This document shows positions 43,995 through 52,167 of a stretch of 64,000 bases of DNA, piece after piece. Position numbers and translations under genes: made by a program. The stretch's first letter is position 1, and each line of letters starts with the position of its first letter. The stretch comes from JBBIJR01 sp037445875 (lineage in GTDB: Bacteria > CLD3 > SB21): contig JBBIJR010000007.1 in the NCBI GenBank assembly GCA_037445875.1, positions 5,140 through 69,139 of the forward strand, in the 5' to 3' direction. The notes beneath the pieces were generated by a model, which made no database searches, was not told the DNA's origin, and saw nothing but the letters and a program-made list of their open reading frames with translations.

Positions 43995-44500
43995 TCGACC
44001 GGGGAACCCGTACGGCCGCCGTTCTGCTGGCGGCCCTGATCGGCTGCGGCTCTCCGCAAACCGCCGTCAAAGCGCCTGTGCTGGAAACGCGGCCGCTCCA
44101 GGAGGACACCACGGGGCAGGACGAAAGCTATAAAGTCGGGTCGCTGCTCGATGAGGACTGGAAGATCGAACCGCGCCAATACCCGTACCACGGGCGACGC
44201 GTCAAAAGCCTCGAGACCAGCGGGGATACGGCGGCGAGTCGGGGTGAACTGGCCGTGCTGGGATTCCGCGTCCAGATACTTACAACGACCGACTATCATC
44301 GCGCCATGGCCGTTCGCGACGAGGCGCTGGCGAAGTTTACCGCCGAAGTGTACCTCGACTACGAACCGCCCAACTACAAGGTTCGCGTCGGCAACTGCAT
44401 CAATGCCGACGACGCTGAGGCGTTGAGAAGCGAGGCCAAGACGCTTGGTTTTGCCGACGCCTGGATCGTCAAAACCAAAGTGATCGTTCGAAAAGACTGA
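43991..44500 (+). CDS. SPOR-domain lipoprotein, GTG start
   Basis: A 169-residue lipoprotein (LAALIGC, lipid Cys19). Its C-terminal about 75 residues match a SPOR domain: GFRVQILTTTDYHRAMAVRD, YLDYEPPNYKVRVGNCINAD and LGFADAWIVKTKV. SPOR domains bind denuded peptidoglycan at division sites, so an outer-membrane-anchored role at septa is likely. The GTG at 43991 overlaps the HAD stop (GTGA). It lies 32 bases before the hydroxyacyl-CoA dehydrogenase gene, which is probably incidental. Confidence 0.82.
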   Translation: MIDRGTRTAAVLLAALIGCGSPQTAVKAPVLETRPLQEDTTGQDESYKVGSLLDEDWKIEPRQYPYHGRRVKSLETSGDTAASRGELAVLGFRVQILTTTDYHRAMAVRDEALAKFTAEVYLDYEPPNYKVRVGNCINADDAEALRSEAKTLGFADAWIVKTKVIVRKD

Positions 44501-44532
44501 GGAACACAAAAACCAATAAAGGGAGTAAGACC

Positions 44533-45444
44533 ATGCAAATGAAGGACATCAAGACGATCGGCGTGCTCGGCTGCGGTCTGATGGGCTCTGGCATCGCGCA
44601 GGTGGCAGCGGCTTCAGGATTCAAGACCAGGGCCAGGGAGGTAAGCCAGGAGCTGATCGACAAAGGCCTGGGAAGCATCAAGAAACAGCTCGAGCGTAAC
44701 GCCGCCAAAGGCAAGATCACGACTGAGGAAAGGGACAAGACGCTGGGCAATCTCAGCGGTACGATCCACCTCGACGACCTGAAGGACTGCGATGTGATCA
44801 TCGAGGCCGTCACCGAGGACGTGGCCGTCAAGAACCAGATGTACAGCCACCTCGACAAGATCTGCCCGTCGCACACGATCTTTGCGTCCAATACCTCCAG
44901 CCTGACCATCACCGAAATGGCGGCCAGCACGCAGCGGGCGGACCGGTTCTGCGGGATGCATTTTTTTAACCCCGTGCCGGTGATGAAACTGGTGGAGATC
45001 GTCAAAGGCGTGCGAACGTCGGACGAGACGTTTCAGACCGCGTTCGAGCTCGGCAGGGCCCTCGGGAAAACGCCCATCGGCGCGAAGGACAATTCGGGAT
45101 TTGTGGTGAACTTCCTGCTCGTCCCGTATCTGCTGGGTGCCATCCGCGCCGTGCAGAACGGGATCGCCTCGATCGAGGACATCGACAAGGGTATGATGTT
45201 GGGCTGCGGGTATCCGATGGGTCCGCTGACGCTGCTCGACTTCGTCGGTATCGACACGACGTACCGCATCGCGGAGATCATGAACCGCGAATACGGTGAA
45301 TCGATGTACTCGTGTCCGCCGCTGTTGAGGAAGATGTTCTTGGCAGGCTTCTACGGCCGCAAGTCCGGCAAGGGTTTCTACGACTACACGTCCGGCACAC
45401 CGGTGGTGAACCAGGAGATCGTAAATTACGTGAAGATCGGCTAA
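44533..45444 (+). CDS. 3-hydroxyacyl-CoA (3-hydroxybutyryl-CoA) dehydrogenase
   Basis: A 303-residue NAD-binding dehydrogenase of the PaaH/Hbd length class. It has the Rossmann GCGLMGSGIAQ near residue 13, active-site SNTSSLTITEMA, MHFFNPVPVMKLVEIV with the catalytic His, and DNSGFVVNFLLVPYLLGAI. It oxidises 3-hydroxyacyl-CoA in fatty acid or butyrate metabolism. GGGAG lies 8 bases before the ATG. Together with the acyl-CoA ligase elsewhere in the window it suggests active fatty acid use, but other beta-oxidation genes are not here. Confidence 0.92.
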   Translation: MQMKDIKTIGVLGCGLMGSGIAQVAAASGFKTRAREVSQELIDKGLGSIKKQLERNAAKGKITTEERDKTLGNLSGTIHLDDLKDCDVIIEAVTEDVAVKNQMYSHLDKICPSHTIFASNTSSLTITEMAASTQRADRFCGMHFFNPVPVMKLVEIVKGVRTSDETFQTAFELGRALGKTPIGAKDNSGFVVNFLLVPYLLGAIRAVQNGIASIEDIDKGMMLGCGYPMGPLTLLDFVGIDTTYRIAEIMNREYGESMYSCPPLLRKMFLAGFYGRKSGKGFYDYTSGTPVVNQEIVNYVKIG

Positions 45445-45630
45445 GACCCGACCGCGTTCGCGAAGAAGGAGCGTGACCGCACCGGTCAAACGGTGGTTCC
45501 GTCACCGCGGGCGGGGACACCATTCGTCGCGCCGGTCGCAGGGATTCACCCGATGCCGCTGAGCCAGAGGCGTAGAACGCATAGCTTCAGCCCCGACTTC
45601 GCTCCGCATGATGGGGGAAGGCGCATACCA

Positions 45631-45664
45631 AGCTTCACGGCGAGCGGGGCCGAACCGTGAAGCT
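45631..45664. other. Perfect 10-bp hairpin between convergent genes
   Basis: AGCTTCACGG and CCGTGAAGCT pair perfectly around a 14-base loop, ending just before the biotin-carrier stop codon. There is no U run on either side, so it is a processing or RNA-end structure rather than a classical terminator. Confidence 0.5.
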
Positions 45665-45665
45665 C

Positions 45666-46184
45666 CTATCCTATCGTGATCAACACCTGTCCCTTCTCGA
45701 CGTTCTTTCCTGGGCGGACATTGACGGTGGTGACTTTGCCTGACGTGGGTGACTTGATCTCGTTCTCCATCTTCATTGCTTCGAGGATCACCATGCCCTG
45801 ACCCTGTGCCACCGTGTCGCCCTCCGCCACCATCACCTTGGTCACAAGGCCGGGGATCGGAGCCTTGACCTCCCCGCCGCCCGCCTGGGCAGCCTCGGCG
45901 ATGAACGACCGCATCAGGTGGGTCCGCTCGTCTTCAACGAGGAACTCGAAGCGGTGGCCGCGCGTATAGACCACGTGTTTGTCCTTGTTTCGGTCGATCA
46001 CGAGGCGGAAGGACTCGTTGCGTACGATCATCGAATACAGCGAGCCCTTGCCCACCGCTTTGAAGTCGACCGGAAACTCCTCCACTTGGCCGTCCGGGTC
46101 CGTGTAGCGGACGAAGAGTCCTTCCTCAGACTCAGCGATTTCCACGTCGTGCGTGATCTTGCCGTTTGTGACCTTGTACTTCAT
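45666..46184 (-). CDS. Biotin/lipoyl attachment protein (biotin carboxyl carrier type)
   Basis: A 172-residue protein whose last about 70 residues are a biotinyl domain: VKAPIPGLVTKVMVAEGD and VILEAMKMENEI with biotin-accepting Lys138. The N-terminal about 95 residues are a beta-rich region seen in carrier subunits of acetyl-/propionyl-CoA or pyruvate carboxylases. No carboxylase or carboxyltransferase gene is adjacent, so it is an orphan here. It is convergent with the hydroxyacyl-CoA dehydrogenase gene and followed, on its upstream side, by a repeat-rich gap region. Confidence 0.88.
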   Translation of the reverse strand: MKYKVTNGKITHDVEIAESEEGLFVRYTDPDGQVEEFPVDFKAVGKGSLYSMIVRNESFRLVIDRNKDKHVVYTRGHRFEFLVEDERTHLMRSFIAEAAQAGGGEVKAPIPGLVTKVMVAEGDTVAQGQGMVILEAMKMENEIKSPTSGKVTTVNVRPGKNVEKGQVLITIG

Positions 46185-46761
46185 GCGAAATGCGGGGAGT
46201 AACTTCGAGCCAAGATAGGCGGACTCAGCGTAAAAAACAAGGACTCAGGACAGTGATCAACAGGCATTTGGGGTGTGTCATCGACCCAGACACAACATGG
46301 GGTTGTGCCACGTCGAGCGCAGCGAGACATCTGGGGGGCGAGCCGTGATCAATGGGCAGTGGTCAACGAGCAGTGATCAATGAGCAGCTGTGTCATGTCG
46401 AGCGCAGCGAGACNNNNNNNNNNNNNNNNNNNNNNNNNNNNNNNNNNNNNNNNNNNNNNNNNNNNNNNNNNNNNNNNNNNNNNNNNNNNNNNNNNNNNNN
46501 NNNNNNNNNNNNAGACACAACATGGGGTTGTGCCACGTCGAGCGCAGCGAGACATCTGGGGGGCGAACAGTAATCAAATTGAGCAGTGATCAATGAGCAA
46601 TCCCGACCACACCCCCGTTCGGGACTCCACGATGACTGATAACTGCTTACTGATCACTGTAATGTAACAATTTTCCCTTGTCGAAAGTGCCTTCCATGTG
46701 TACATTTGACGGTGTTCCATTAGGTTTGCAAACCGTCGCCACTAACGATAATGTCCATCGT
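46185..46761. repeat. Repeat-rich intergenic region with assembly gap
   Basis: An identical 54-base unit occurs at 46288-46341 and 46513-46566, and a partial related copy at 46386-46413 runs into the gap. All carry the core GTCGAGCGCAGCGAGAC. Between them lie several near-copies of AGTGATCAATGAGCA (for example 46345-46387 and 46581-46597). It looks like a family of dispersed non-coding repeats, which explains why the assembler left Ns. The short open frames across it are artefacts of the repeat. Confidence 0.75.
46414..46512. other. Assembly gap (99 N)
   Basis: The bases are unknown. The gap falls inside the repeat array, so its true length may differ from 99. Confidence 1.
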
Positions 46762-47415
46762 ATGGCTAAGAACTTTGTATCCAACCAGGACGTCACGATC
46801 CGCCTGTTCAAGAGCGATTTCCTCGAGTTCTTCACGCGGATACACTTCACCGTTCCCCTCATCGTCTTCGGACCCATTGCGGCGTACTTCGTGTATCGCT
46901 CCGTGGCAACGCTCGGTTTGTCCGTAGCACATACGGCCGGTTGGTATCTCCTCGGTCTGGCGGTCTGGACGCTGACGGAGTACGTGTTGCACAGGTTCGC
47001 GTTCCACTATGAGCCGCCCGGCAAGGTGGGTCAGCGTATACACTTCCTCGCCCATGGCATCCATCACGATTACCCGATGGACTCCTGGCGGTTGGTCATG
47101 CCTCCCATCATTGCCCTCCCGCTGGCCGCAATGTTTTATAGCTTGTTTTTACTGATATTCGGTACACACGCATCGCCGCTCTTCGCCGGATTCGTGACCG
47201 GGTACGTGTGTTACGACCTGACCCATTATGCCATCCACCATTTCAACATGCACTCCCGGTTGTGGCTCGCGATCAAGAACCATCACATGAAGCTCCATTT
47301 TCAGAACCCAGAGCGTGGATTCGGTGTGAGTTCCCCGCTCTGGGACGTCATATTTAGAACCAATTTCCCCTCGAAGGAAAAGACCAAGAGTGAAGTCGAG
47401 GAACACATGGCATGA
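46762..47415 (+). CDS. Fatty acid hydroxylase / sterol desaturase superfamily membrane protein
   Basis: A 217-residue protein from the ATG at 46762, with about four membrane helices and the di-iron histidine motifs HRFAFH, HGIHHD, HYAIHH and HHMKLHF. This spacing is that of the fatty acid 2-hydroxylase (FA2H/Scs7) group without its cytochrome b5 domain. It probably hydroxylates a lipid acyl chain, for example of sphingolipids or ornithine lipids. The start is uncertain: an ATG at 46696 is also in frame, and no clear ribosome site marks either. Its stop overlaps the elbB start by ATGA. Confidence 0.85.
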   Translation: MAKNFVSNQDVTIRLFKSDFLEFFTRIHFTVPLIVFGPIAAYFVYRSVATLGLSVAHTAGWYLLGLAVWTLTEYVLHRFAFHYEPPGKVGQRIHFLAHGIHHDYPMDSWRLVMPPIIALPLAAMFYSLFLLIFGTHASPLFAGFVTGYVCYDLTHYAIHHFNMHSRLWLAIKNHHMKLHFQNPERGFGVSSPLWDVIFRTNFPSKEKTKSEVEEHMA

Positions 47416-48115
47416 AAAGAGTTGGTGTCATATTGTCAGGCTGCGGCCATCTTGACGGAGCGGAGATACGGGAGGCTGTGTTGACGCTTCTGTCGATCGA
47501 CCGTGCGTCGGCAGAAGCTGTGATCATGGCCCCTGGTAGTGAGGTTCCTTGCGTCAATCACTTGACGGGCAAGGAGAGCGGAGAAAAGAGGAACGTCCTG
47601 GNNNNNNNNNNATCGAGCAGCGTCTGCACCATCATCGTGATATTGGCCTGGTCGAGGCCGCCCGGATTGCTCGAGGTCAGATCAAAGATGTGGCCAAGGT
47701 AAAGGCGGATGAGCTGGATGCGGTGGTCTTGCCCGGTGGTTACGGGGCGGCGAAGTGTCTTTCGACGTTCGCAGTCGAAGGCAGCAAGGCTTCCGTGCAT
47801 CCGGCGGTCGAGAAACTGCTCCGGGCCGTGCATGAACAGCGGAAGCCCATCGGTGCGATTTGTATTGCGCCGGCGGTGATTGCGAGGTTATTCGGTTCGG
47901 AGGGTGTCCAGGTCACGATCGGGAACGATCCCGGAACGGCGTCTGAGATCGAGAAATGCGGCGCCCGCCATGTCAAGCGCGCCGTCAACGAGGTCATGGT
48001 GGACGACAAGCACAAGGTCGTCACCACGCCCGCCTACATGTACGGCGACGAACGGCTGAGCCGTATTGCTGAAGGCATTGACCGGTGCGTTAAAGCAGTA
48101 CTTGAGATGGCGTGA
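47412..48115 (+). CDS. elbB: ElbB-type DJ-1/PfpI family protein (contains a 10-N gap)
   Basis: A DJ-1/PfpI-fold protein of the isoprenoid biosynthesis glyoxalase ElbB group: MKRVGVILSGCGHLDGAEI, VVLPGGYGAAKCLSTFAVEG, and GAICIAPAVIARLFG with the candidate nucleophile Cys. The gap 47602-47611 falls after the conserved RNVL. The following 12 or so residues (IEQRLHHHRDIG) have no counterpart in ElbB before the sequence resumes at LVEAARIARG. I suspect the scaffolding added sequence here. In a correct assembly the gene is probably about 217 residues and intact. It is coupled to the hydroxylase gene. Confidence 0.8.
47602..47611. other. Assembly gap (10 N) inside elbB
   Basis: Ten Ns interrupt the coding frame after RNVL. 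The frame is kept only because the gap length happens to fit. Confidence 1.
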
Positions 48116-48878
48116 CCACGTGCCTGGTTAAGTAGTTCATTTTTAGTGGACGAGTGTCAACGGCGTTCATGCCCGTTCCTTGCAAGCGAGAGGTAGGGTG
48201 CAGGATTGTCCTTCCCTTGCGGTTGGGGAGGTGTATCCGATGGATGACGCAACCCCATCCCACGACTGCGTCTGGGTCGACATAATAGGGTGCTTCGCAC
48301 TGCAAAACATTCGCAACTCCACTCTTTCCCTCCCCTGCGCCAAGGGCAAGGACGCGGGGGGCGTTGGCCCTCCCCCAGACGTCTCGCTCTGCTCGACACT
48401 TCCCGATTAAAGTACGACCCCTCTCCATACGCAGGGGAGGACGAAGTGGGTTTGAACAGCAACCCAAGTGTTCTTAATAACTTATCGCGGAGGCGGAAGT
48501 GTCCACCGTGACTCGTGGCTGAATATCAGTTTCATGCTTACTTGTTTATCACTTGTTTTGCTCCTATTTACTCTTGAGCTCTGCATTCCCGGAACTCCTC
48601 TTCGGGCATTGGGAATGGCCGCCTGCGAACGAGATCGCCCATTCGGCGCATGGGCGCACGGAATGGCTCAAGATCTTACTCCCTCAGTTTCCGCGAACAA
48701 GCAGTAGCAACGGCGCTCTCCTTATTGGCACAGACCATGTGATCGTCCAGCGCCTCCGCTTTCCGGGTTAGATGCCATGCGTGTATCCCCCCGAAACTTC
48801 CCTCCGTTCATTCGTATAACCCCAGAGTAACGCACGTCTGAAATCCTATCTAACTATCTGTAAATACAGGAGATTGTC
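48116..48878. other. Long non-coding interval with degenerate repeats
   Basis: These 763 bases hold no gene I trust. A reverse-strand copy of the 46.3-kb repeat core lies at 48371-48401. Stretches such as CCTCCCCTGCGCCAAGGGC resemble the dispersed G/C-rich intergenic repeats of these lineages. A 73-codon open frame at 48553-48771 has an ordinary-looking sequence but no ribosome site or recognised family, so I leave it out. Confidence 0.5.
48371..48401 (-). repeat. Diverged copy of the GTCGAGCGCAGCGAGAC repeat
   Basis: Its reverse complement reads TGTCGAGCAGAGCGAGACGT, then CTGGGGGAGG, matching the core and right flank of the units at 46288 and 46513 with a few changes. Confidence 0.65.
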
Positions 48879-50951
48879 ATGCGATTTCTGTCACATCTGT
48901 TGATCGCTGTATGGCTGGCGCCCTCGTTTCTGACGGCAGGGCCGGGCGATGAGGCCAATCCGTTCTTCGCGCCGTTCAATGAGACGGCCAACCTTGCCGC
49001 CATCAACGCGCCGACGATCAAGAGTTCTTCCGAAGAGATTGTCAAACGCTCGCGCGCGGCGCTGGAGCAGATCTACGCCGTGAAGGCCGAGGAACGCACG
49101 TTCCAAAACACCATGCTGCGCCTCGACGACGCGATCAATGAACTGCACAAGGTAATGTACCTCGTCTACCTGATCGGAAATACACACCCGGACGATGCCA
49201 CCCGCGACCAGGCCAATGCGTCGATGTCGGACCTGAACAAGTTCGAAAATGAACTGCAACTCGATGAGAATCTCTTTCAGGCGGTGAAAGAGTATTCGAA
49301 AACCAAAGAAGCGGCGGGGTTGAGCGGGTATAAGAAGAAATTCCTGACCGAAACGGTCCGGGACTTCGAGCGAAACGGTTTCGCGCTGCCGAAGGACCAA
49401 CGCGATTCGCTGAAAGTCCTGCTGGACAAGCTCGGGGACCTGGGCATCGCGTTCAACCAGAACATTGCCGCCGTGTCGGATTTCCTAGTCGTCACGGAAC
49501 AGGATATGGAGGGCATGCCGGAAGACTACAAATCCGGCCGGCGGCAGGAGGACGGGACGTATAAGATCGACCTGAGCTATCCGTCGTACTCGGCGTTCAT
49601 GAAATCGGCTACGTCCGGTTCCGCACGCAAAGCGCTGTGGATGAAATACAACAACCGCGCGGCGGACGTGAATCTCGACGTGCTCTCGGAAATCCTCCGG
49701 TATCGCCAGAAAACGTCGCGGCTGCTGGGATACAATACGTATGGCGAATACCGCGTGGCGGACCGCATGGCCAAAACTACACAGGCGGTGTGGGACTTCG
49801 AGAACCGGCTGATGGAAAAGGTCAAGGCCAAAGCGAAAGTGGATTACGATGAATTGCTCGAAGCGAAGCGCGCCTATCTCAAAGACGCAAAAGTCAAGAC
49901 CATCGACCCATGGGAGGCTTCGTTCTATAACAACATCCTGCTCCAGCAGAAATACCAGGTTGACCAGGAGAAGGTCAAGGAGTACTTCGAGTTGAACAAC
50001 GTCATCGACGGGCTCTTCCGGATTTCCCAGCACCTCTTCGACGTACAGTTCGAGGAAATCGCCGATCCGTCGGTCTGGCATGAGGACGTGCGGGCCTTTG
50101 CGGTCAGGCAGGACGGCCGGCTGATCGGCCGCTTCTATCTGGACCTGTACCCGCGGGCCAACAAGTACAGCCACGCGGCGTGTTTTGCCATGATCCGCGG
50201 CAAGCAAATGGAGTCCGGGTATCAAATGCCCGTGGCGACGCTCGTGTGCAATTTTCCCCAGCCCACGGCCGACCGGCCCGCGTTGATGTACCATGCGCTC
50301 GGCAGCTCCAGCGTAGAGACGTTCTTCCACGAATTCGGCCACGTCCTCCATAACCTGCTCACGACGTCGGAATTGTATTCGTTCGCGGGCACCCAGGTCG
50401 CGCGCGATTTCGTCGAAGCCCCGTCGCAGATTTTCGAGAACTGGGCATGGAACTACGACGCCTTGAAGTTGTTTGCCAAACACTATAAGACCGGCGAAGT
50501 GCTTCCGAAGGAGATGTTCGACAGGATGCTCGCGGCGCGTAACGTCGGATCCGGCATTGCGGCCAGTTATCAGATCTTCTATGGCGTGCTGGACATGACC
50601 CTGCACGATCGCTTCGACCCGAACGGGACCAAGACCACAACCGACGTCGTGAAAGAGGTACAGAATCGCATCACGCCGTATCCCTACGTCGAAGGAACAC
50701 ACATGCAGGCCGCTTTCGGCCATCTGGAGGGCTACGGTGCGAGCTACTACGGCTACCTGTGGTCCAAGGTGTATTCGGCGGACATGTTCTCCGTTTTTGA
50801 CAAGAACGGGATCCTCGACAAGAACACGGGTCGGCGCTACCGGGAGATCATACTCGCCCGCGGTGCGACGCAAGAGCCGTTGGAGTTGGTGAAGGAATTC
50901 CTCGGCCGCGAGCCAAACGAGGAGGCGTTTCTGAAGGCGCTGGGGCTTTGA
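48879..50951 (+). CDS. M3-family oligopeptidase (thimet/peptidyl-dipeptidase type), exported
   Basis: A 690-residue metallopeptidase with an N-terminal signal (MRFLSHLLIAVWLAPSFLTA). FFHEFGHVLHNL gives the HExxH zinc site (His484, Glu485, His488), and DFVEAPSQ gives the third ligand Glu513. The substrate-hinge GYGASYYGYLWSKVYSADMF is also characteristic of M3A. It cuts oligopeptides, probably in the periplasm. AGGAG is 6 bases before the ATG. It stands alone between the long repeat-containing interval and the efflux locus, so it is probably monocistronic. Confidence 0.92.
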   Translation: MRFLSHLLIAVWLAPSFLTAGPGDEANPFFAPFNETANLAAINAPTIKSSSEEIVKRSRAALEQIYAVKAEERTFQNTMLRLDDAINELHKVMYLVYLIGNTHPDDATRDQANASMSDLNKFENELQLDENLFQAVKEYSKTKEAAGLSGYKKKFLTETVRDFERNGFALPKDQRDSLKVLLDKLGDLGIAFNQNIAAVSDFLVVTEQDMEGMPEDYKSGRRQEDGTYKIDLSYPSYSAFMKSATSGSARKALWMKYNNRAADVNLDVLSEILRYRQKTSRLLGYNTYGEYRVADRMAKTTQAVWDFENRLMEKVKAKAKVDYDELLEAKRAYLKDAKVKTIDPWEASFYNNILLQQKYQVDQEKVKEYFELNNVIDGLFRISQHLFDVQFEEIADPSVWHEDVRAFAVRQDGRLIGRFYLDLYPRANKYSHAACFAMIRGKQMESGYQMPVATLVCNFPQPTADRPALMYHALGSSSVETFFHEFGHVLHNLLTTSELYSFAGTQVARDFVEAPSQIFENWAWNYDALKLFAKHYKTGEVLPKEMFDRMLAARNVGSGIAASYQIFYGVLDMTLHDRFDPNGTKTTTDVVKEVQNRITPYPYVEGTHMQAAFGHLEGYGASYYGYLWSKVYSADMFSVFDKNGILDKNTGRRYREIILARGATQEPLELVKEFLGREPNEEAFLKALGL

Positions 50952-51295
50952 CTATTAACAATGATTGGTAATCAATGAACAATGCCCGCCCTTCCTCCTG
51001 AGCGCTCGCTGAGCAGGGAATCGCATCGAGGGAGTCGGGCATGCTTCCGGGCCCCCGGATGGGTAGCTCCTTTGCGGTTCTTCCGCTCGGATGCGCTTTT
51101 CTCGTTTCCTCGCAAACGCCGACTTGAGGGTAGGGGCTATGGGACCCTGAATGCGGAGCCTCATGTTGATACGAACTCCGCCCTTCATCAACTCGGATCT
51201 GGGGCCGAAGCCGCAAGTCGGGCCTCTCGTTTCGGCAACAAGATATTGAATATGTTAAATTTATTTCAATTAACCCAGTCGATGGAAGATACTGC

Positions 51296-51324
51296 TTGAC
51301 AAATGGCAATCCCCGCCGTATATT
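51296..51324 (+). promoter_or_regulatory. Consensus promoter of the first TetR gene
   Basis: TTGACA, 17 bases, TATATT, a near-perfect sigma-70 promoter. The -10 box is directly followed by the operator at 51325, so a bound repressor would block initiation. Confidence 0.85.
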
Positions 51325-51352
51325 GGAAACCACAGATACTCAATTGGTTTCC
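51325..51352. promoter_or_regulatory. TetR operator 1 (GGAAACC-N14-GGTTTCC)
   Basis: A perfect 7-bp inverted repeat starts at the first base after the -10 box and ends 15 bases before the start codon of TetR 1. The spacer contains AGATAC. Two more copies lie upstream of the second TetR gene. Confidence 0.75.
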
Positions 51353-51366
51353 ATGGGACCAGCTTG

Positions 51367-52038
51367 ATGGACGAAGATAAACAGGCGCAAGTCAGAATAG
51401 TCGAAGCCGCAAAGGAGCGGTTCCTCAAGCTCGGCTTCAACGCCGTCACAATGGATGAACTGGCCTTCGATCTCGGGATGAGCAAGAAGACACTGTATAA
51501 ACACTTCCCTACGAAGACCGACCTGCTGAAGGCCGTAATGGATGATCGGCGCACGGAGCTGGAACAGGGCATCCAGAAGTTCCTTCGCGATGAGAGCCTC
51601 CCGTTGGGCGAGAAGCTCCAGCAGACGATGGCCTATCTCGCGGAAAAGACCGGCGAGGTTTGCCAGGGGTTCTTCCTTGAGGTCAGCAGGACTGCACCCG
51701 AGGTATTCCGGTCGATCGAGGAATGGCGCAGGGAGAAAGTCGAAAACGAGTTTCGTGCACTCGTCGCCGAAGGTGTCCGTACCCACGTGTTCCGCGCCGA
51801 TCTTGATCAGAACCTGATGGTGATCACCTTCCTCCAGATGATCGACATGTTGCGGCCGGAGGTCATGGGCGAGTCGGACCTTTCTCCCCGCAGAGTGTTC
51901 GAAGAGATCCATCGCGTCGCCTTCCGTGGCATCTTGACCGAGGAGGCCAGAAAGAAGTTCTTCTCACAGGAAGTTGTTTTGCCTGAATTTAAAGACACGC
52001 AATTCACACTCACCAATGGAGCCAACGGGACGGCGTAG
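51367..52038 (+). CDS. TetR/AcrR-family regulator 1
   Basis: A 223-residue regulator. The N-terminal HTH has IVEAAKERFLKLGFNAVTMD, ELAFDLGMSKKTLYKHFPTK and DLLKAVMD. The helical C-terminal ligand/dimer domain ends with a long tail after ARKKFF. The ATG at 51367 is preferred to the TTG one codon earlier. It has its own consensus promoter with an operator, so it is probably autoregulated. It is 43 % or so similar by eye to the next TetR gene in the HTH region, suggesting duplication. The likely target is the RND efflux operon downstream, where the same operator recurs. Confidence 0.9.
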   Translation: MDEDKQAQVRIVEAAKERFLKLGFNAVTMDELAFDLGMSKKTLYKHFPTKTDLLKAVMDDRRTELEQGIQKFLRDESLPLGEKLQQTMAYLAEKTGEVCQGFFLEVSRTAPEVFRSIEEWRREKVENEFRALVAEGVRTHVFRADLDQNLMVITFLQMIDMLRPEVMGESDLSPRRVFEEIHRVAFRGILTEEARKKFFSQEVVLPEFKDTQFTLTNGANGTA

Positions 52039-52063
52039 CATAATTTTTGAAACTTCCCACAGC

Positions 52064-52092
52064 GGAAACCGTATAGACTGCATTCGGTTTCC
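52064..52092. promoter_or_regulatory. TetR operator 2 (GGAAACC-N15-GGTTTCC)
   Basis: A perfect 7-bp inverted repeat, 8 bp if the flanking G/C is counted. It lies between the two TetR genes. It overlaps a weak -10 (TATAGA, 52072-52077) whose -35 could be TTGAAA (52047-52052, 19-base spacing). Confidence 0.72.
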
Positions 52093-52098
52093 CAGCAG

Positions 52099-52125
52099 GC
52101 AGCGTCAAAGACAGCTGCTTTTTTT
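52099..52125 (+). terminator. Intrinsic terminator in the second TetR leader
   Basis: GCAGC-GTC, loop AAA, GAC-A-GCTGC forms an 8-bp stem with one bulged A, followed by T7. It separates operators 2 and 3. It can serve as the end of TetR 1 or as an attenuator of the efflux operon. Confidence 0.7.
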
Positions 52126-52135
52126 AGAACCAACA

Positions 52136-52163
52136 GGAAACTGAAGATACCAAACAGGTTTCG
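52136..52163. promoter_or_regulatory. TetR operator 3 (GGAAACT-N14-GGTTTCG)
   Basis: A 6-bp inverted repeat with the same length and the same AGATAC in the spacer as operator 1. It ends 4 bases before the second TetR start codon and lies over its ribosome-binding region. Confidence 0.62.
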
Positions 52164-52167
52164 AAAG

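Larger units (their letters stand above)
50952..51366. other. Intergenic region before the efflux locus
   Basis: This 415-base stretch starts with AT-rich ATCAATGAACAATG text similar to the 46.5-kb repeats. It continues with GC-rich sequence without a gene and ends in the TetR promoter and operator at 51296-51352. Confidence 0.5.

Noticed and set aside
46288..46566. Possible CRISPR-like array
   Set aside because: Only two full units, too long (54 bases), irregular spacing and no cas genes; better explained as dispersed repeats.
46349..46596. Short open frames across the 46.4-kb N gap
   Set aside because: They consist of the repeat unit and Ns; no ribosome site or family.
47558..47833. Protein-like minus-strand frame over the elbB gap
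   Set aside because: It is antisense to well-conserved ElbB residues and crosses Ns.
48553..48771. 73-codon open frame in the long intergenic region
   Set aside because: No ribosome site or recognised family. It lies in a repeat-bearing non-coding stretch.
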